From assembly GCA_946481465.1 (NCBI GenBank), contig CAMLOC010000190.1, positions 1 through 6,981 on the forward strand: DNA of 6,981 nucleotides. The letters are read 5' to 3'. The stretch's first letter is position 1. Each line of letters begins with the position of its first letter. Of the stretch, positions 4,801-6,981 are shown one piece after another. A program made the position numbers and the translations under genes. Source of the stretch: an uncultured Shinella sp. Its GTDB lineage: Bacteria; Pseudomonadota; Alphaproteobacteria; Rhizobiales; Rhizobiaceae. The notes below the pieces were generated by a model. The model worked only from the letters and a program-made list of their open reading frames with translations. It was not told the origin of the DNA and ran no database searches.

Positions 4801-6726
4801 TTGGCACTTGCATGGTCCTGGCAGAGGGCGAACGTCGCGGCGAGCCTTTGGTGCATCGCCGTGGGCATCGCCATGATGACGCTCTGGCTGTCCGAACCCG
4901 CCGGCCTTGCGGCGCACCATCCGTCGCTGTTCGGCATGAAGTTCAACGCGGCGCTCGCCTTCCTCGTCGTCGGCGCGGCGCTCGGCCTCATCGCGCGCGG
5001 CCATCGCCGCCTGCCGGCGCTGATGATGGCGCCGGTCTTCCTCTACGGCGCGCTCGCGCTCTCCCAGCATCTCTTCGGCATCGATGTCGGCATCGACACG
5101 CTGCTCCACACGCCCTTCGTCGATATCGGCACCAGCCTGCCGGGGCGGATCGCCCCCAACACGGCGCTCTGCCTGATGCTGGTCAGCCTGGCGGTGGCGC
5201 TGCGGGCGCTTGCCGGCCGCAACGGCATTGTGCAGGTGGCGCTCGGCTTCCTCACCTTCATCATCGCCGCCGCGGCGCTGATCGGCTATGCGATCTCGCT
5301 GGATTTCGCCCATGACTGGATCCGCTTCACGCGCATGTCCTTCCAGAGCGCCAGCTGCTTCGTGGCGGTCAGCATCGCGCTCATCTTCGTCGGCACGGAG
5401 ACGGCCGGTTACCAGCGGGTGACGCTCGCCGCCATGCTCGGCCTTGCCACCTACCTGCTGCTGCTCGCCATGAGCTATTACGAGCTGGCGCGCTACGAGG
5501 CCTCCTTCGGCATCACCTTCTCGAACGAGGGGCCGAACGCCCGCTCGACGCTCTCCTCGCTGGTGCTGATCTCCGGCGCGCTCTACGGCGGCCTCGTCGC
5601 CCATCTCTACGTTTCCTCGCGCCGTGCCCGGCGCATGGCAGCGGACCTTGCCGAAAGCCGCGCCCGGCTCGGCGCCATCATCGACAATGCGGTGGACGGC
5701 ATCATCGCCATCGATGCCCGCGGCATCATCCTGTCGGCCAACCCCGCCTCCACGCACATCTTCGGCTACCCGCCGGAGGAGATGGTCGGCCGTAACGTCA
5801 AGATGCTGATGCCCGAGCCCTATCACGGCGAGCACGACGGCTATATCGCCAACTACAACCGTAGCGGCGAGGCGAAGGTCATCGGCATCGGCCGCGAGGT
5901 GGAGGGCCGGCGCAAGGACGGCTCCGTCTTCCCGCTCGATCTTGCCGTCGCCAAGCTGGAACTCGACGGCGCGGTCATCTACAGCGGCATCGTGCGCGAC
6001 ATTTCCGAGCGCAAGGCGAGCGAGCAGGCGCTGATCGAGGCCAATGCCGAGCTGGAGGAATTCGCCTACCGCACCTCGCACGACCTGCGCTCGCCCATCG
6101 CCTCCTCGCTCGGCCTGCTCACCATATCCAGGGACATGCTGGCGGAGGGAGAGCTCACCGCGCTCGGCCAGACGCTGCAGCGCATGGAGCAGAACTTCCG
6201 CCGCCTCGACCACCTGATCCAGAACATCATCACCATCACCCGCAACCGGCTGATGGAGGAGGAAGCCCGGCCCATCACGCTGCGCTCGCTGGTTTCCGAG
6301 GCGATCGAGGCGCTGTCGCATCTTGAGGATTCCGCGCGGATCCGCATCGAGAATCATGTGCCGGAAGAATTGACAATCGTCAGCAAGCCGTCGAAATTCC
6401 AGGTCATCGTCGGCAACATGCTGTCCAACGCGGTCAAGTACCACGATCCGGAGGAGGAGGCGCCGGCGATCGACATCCGCGCCTTCCGCTATGCCGGCAA
6501 GCTGCGGCTGTCGGTGGAGGACAACGGCCTGGGCGTTCCGCCCGCAAGCCGCCATTTGTTGTTCAAGATGTTCAAACGGCTGCACCCGAACAGGTCCTTC
6601 GGCAGCGGGCTCGGCCTTTATATATTGAGAAAAAGCGCGGAGGCCCTCGGCGGCACGGCGCTCTACGAAGCAAGAGACAAGGGCAGCCGGTTCATCCTGG
6701 AACTGCCCGACGGGGATCAAGCATGA
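4801..6726 (+). CDS. Polytopic membrane sensor histidine kinase with FixL-like PAS domain
   Basis: This 641-residue inner-membrane kinase has about eight hydrophobic segments (near 11-31, 48-65, 72-92, 120-138, 143-165, 183-199, 207-227 and 250-271). A FixL-like PAS domain spans about 290-405. It contains MPEPY followed by HDGY and IGIGREVEGRRKDGS; His345 and Arg365 are 20 residues apart, as are the haem-ligating His200 and the O2-contacting Arg220 of Bradyrhizobium FixL. A HisKA domain follows with phospho-acceptor His427 in SHDLRSP. The ATPase domain has N-box Asn539/Asn543, DNGLG from 574 and GSGLGL at 601-606. Autophosphorylation and transfer to the downstream receiver are expected. The N-terminal membrane block is not one I can name with confidence (a MASE-like input is possible). 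Start: a stop at 4771 limits the frame, TTG at 4801 is the only upstream start that keeps the first membrane segment, and it has AAAGGGGG seven or so bases before it. Confidence 0.88.
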   Translation: MALAWSWQRANVAASLWCIAVGIAMMTLWLSEPAGLAAHHPSLFGMKFNAALAFLVVGAALGLIARGHRRLPALMMAPVFLYGALALSQHLFGIDVGIDTLLHTPFVDIGTSLPGRIAPNTALCLMLVSLAVALRALAGRNGIVQVALGFLTFIIAAAALIGYAISLDFAHDWIRFTRMSFQSASCFVAVSIALIFVGTETAGYQRVTLAAMLGLATYLLLLAMSYYELARYEASFGITFSNEGPNARSTLSSLVLISGALYGGLVAHLYVSSRRARRMAADLAESRARLGAIIDNAVDGIIAIDARGIILSANPASTHIFGYPPEEMVGRNVKMLMPEPYHGEHDGYIANYNRSGEAKVIGIGREVEGRRKDGSVFPLDLAVAKLELDGAVIYSGIVRDISERKASEQALIEANAELEEFAYRTSHDLRSPIASSLGLLTISRDMLAEGELTALGQTLQRMEQNFRRLDHLIQNIITITRNRLMEEEARPITLRSLVSEAIEALSHLEDSARIRIENHVPEELTIVSKPSKFQVIVGNMLSNAVKYHDPEEEAPAIDIRAFRYAGKLRLSVEDNGLGVPPASRHLLFKMFKRLHPNRSFGSGLGLYILRKSAEALGGTALYEARDKGSRFILELPDGDQA

Positions 6727-6981
6727 ATATCCATTCGATCCTGGTCGTCGACGACGACGAGAACGACCAGTTCATCTGCGAATACATCATCCGCAAATAC
6801 GATCCGTCGATCCGCATCCTGAAGGCGTTCGACGGCGCGCAGGCGCTCGACATCCTGCACCGCGAGACGCCGAACGCCATCATCCTCGACATCAACATGC
6901 CCGTGATGAACGGCTTCGAATTCCTCGACCGCTATGCCGAGGAATTCGAGGTGCACGCCCCCGTCGTCGCCATGCTGACCA
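6723..6981 (+). CDS. Response regulator receiver domain, cut by window end
   Basis: The first 86 residues of a receiver domain are visible and the gene runs past the right edge. ILVVDDDEND carries the acidic pocket Asp10/Asp11, LDINMPVMNG carries phospho-acceptor Asp56, and the last visible residue is Thr86 in VVAMLT, the expected switch Thr. The ATG at 6723 overlaps the kinase stop as ATGA, so the two are translationally coupled and almost surely partners. Whether an output domain follows is not visible; the sequence resembles single-domain receivers of the Rcp1/CheY-like kind that often follow such PAS kinases. That would make it a phosphorelay or protein-contact regulator rather than a transcription factor, but this is inference. 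Confidence 0.93.
   Translation, partial: MNIHSILVVDDDENDQFICEYIIRKYDPSIRILKAFDGAQALDILHRETPNAIILDINMPVMNGFEFLDRYAEEFEVHAPVVAMLT

Noticed and set aside
4495..6720. 741-codon open frame on the minus strand opposite ohrR and the kinase
   Set aside because: Its composition is the antisense of high-GC coding sequence (rich in Arg, Glu, Asp, Gly, Ala with no domain), and the plus strand holds a complete kinase with all motifs.
1..6981. CRISPR array, tRNA, rRNA or prophage remnants
   Set aside because: No regularly spaced direct repeats, no cloverleaf or rRNA sequence, and no phage genes were seen.

Overview
The window is high-GC DNA, about two thirds G+C by eye, with the codon habits of a Hyphomicrobiales alphaproteobacterium. 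A member of the Rhizobiaceae in the broad sense (Rhizobium, Sinorhizobium/Ensifer, Shinella or Agrobacterium relatives) is most likely. The best pointers are two copies of a RIME-type intergenic palindrome (arms of the form CCTTCTCCCCGCGGGGAGAAGG followed by GGATGAGGGG, here split for reading), a FixL-like PAS domain, a divergent ohr/ohrR pair, and a small secreted Tyr/Lys/Cys peptide of a kind I associate with rhizobia. I see no IS element, phage gene, CRISPR array, tRNA or rRNA, so this looks like ordinary chromosome or chromid carrying a cluster of stress-linked modules.

Layout from left to right. Positions 1-359 hold a RIME half-element, a candidate promoter and an unusually structured leader: a possible 23-codon leader peptide whose end lies in a perfect 8-bp hairpin, then two abutting hairpins. 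The leader runs into an ABC-F ATPase gene (360-1886, +). A full RIME element (1944-2072) fills the gap between the convergent ABC-F and toxin genes. On the minus strand follow a RES-domain toxin (2130-2879) and its Xre/MbcA/ParS-type antitoxin (2839-3216), which is promoter-proximal and overlaps the toxin by 41 nt, with a -35/-10 pair and an inverted repeat over the -10. Next on the minus strand is a 58-residue secreted cationic peptide (3353-3529) bracketed by strong terminators, whose Shine-Dalgarno lies in a predicted long stem. Then come ohr (3684-4106, -) and the divergent ohrR (4220-4711, +), sharing an operator-like A+T-rich interval. The right end is a two-component operon: a polytopic membrane histidine kinase with a FixL-like PAS domain (4801-6726, +), overlapping by ATGA a receiver-domain response regulator cut by the window edge (6723 onward).

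How they work together: ohr/ohrR is a self-contained peroxide defence switch (reduced OhrR represses ohr; organic hydroperoxide oxidises its Cys and releases it). The RES/Xre pair is a self-contained toxin-antitoxin unit, probably NAD-directed. The kinase/receiver pair is a separate signalling unit that may sense O2 or redox through haem. The ABC-F gene probably acts on the ribosome and may be controlled by translation of its own leader. The observations most worth following are the ABC-F leader, the sequestered ribosome site of the secreted peptide together with that peptide's symmetric hairpin-like sequence, and the FixL-like PAS inside a non-FixL membrane kinase.
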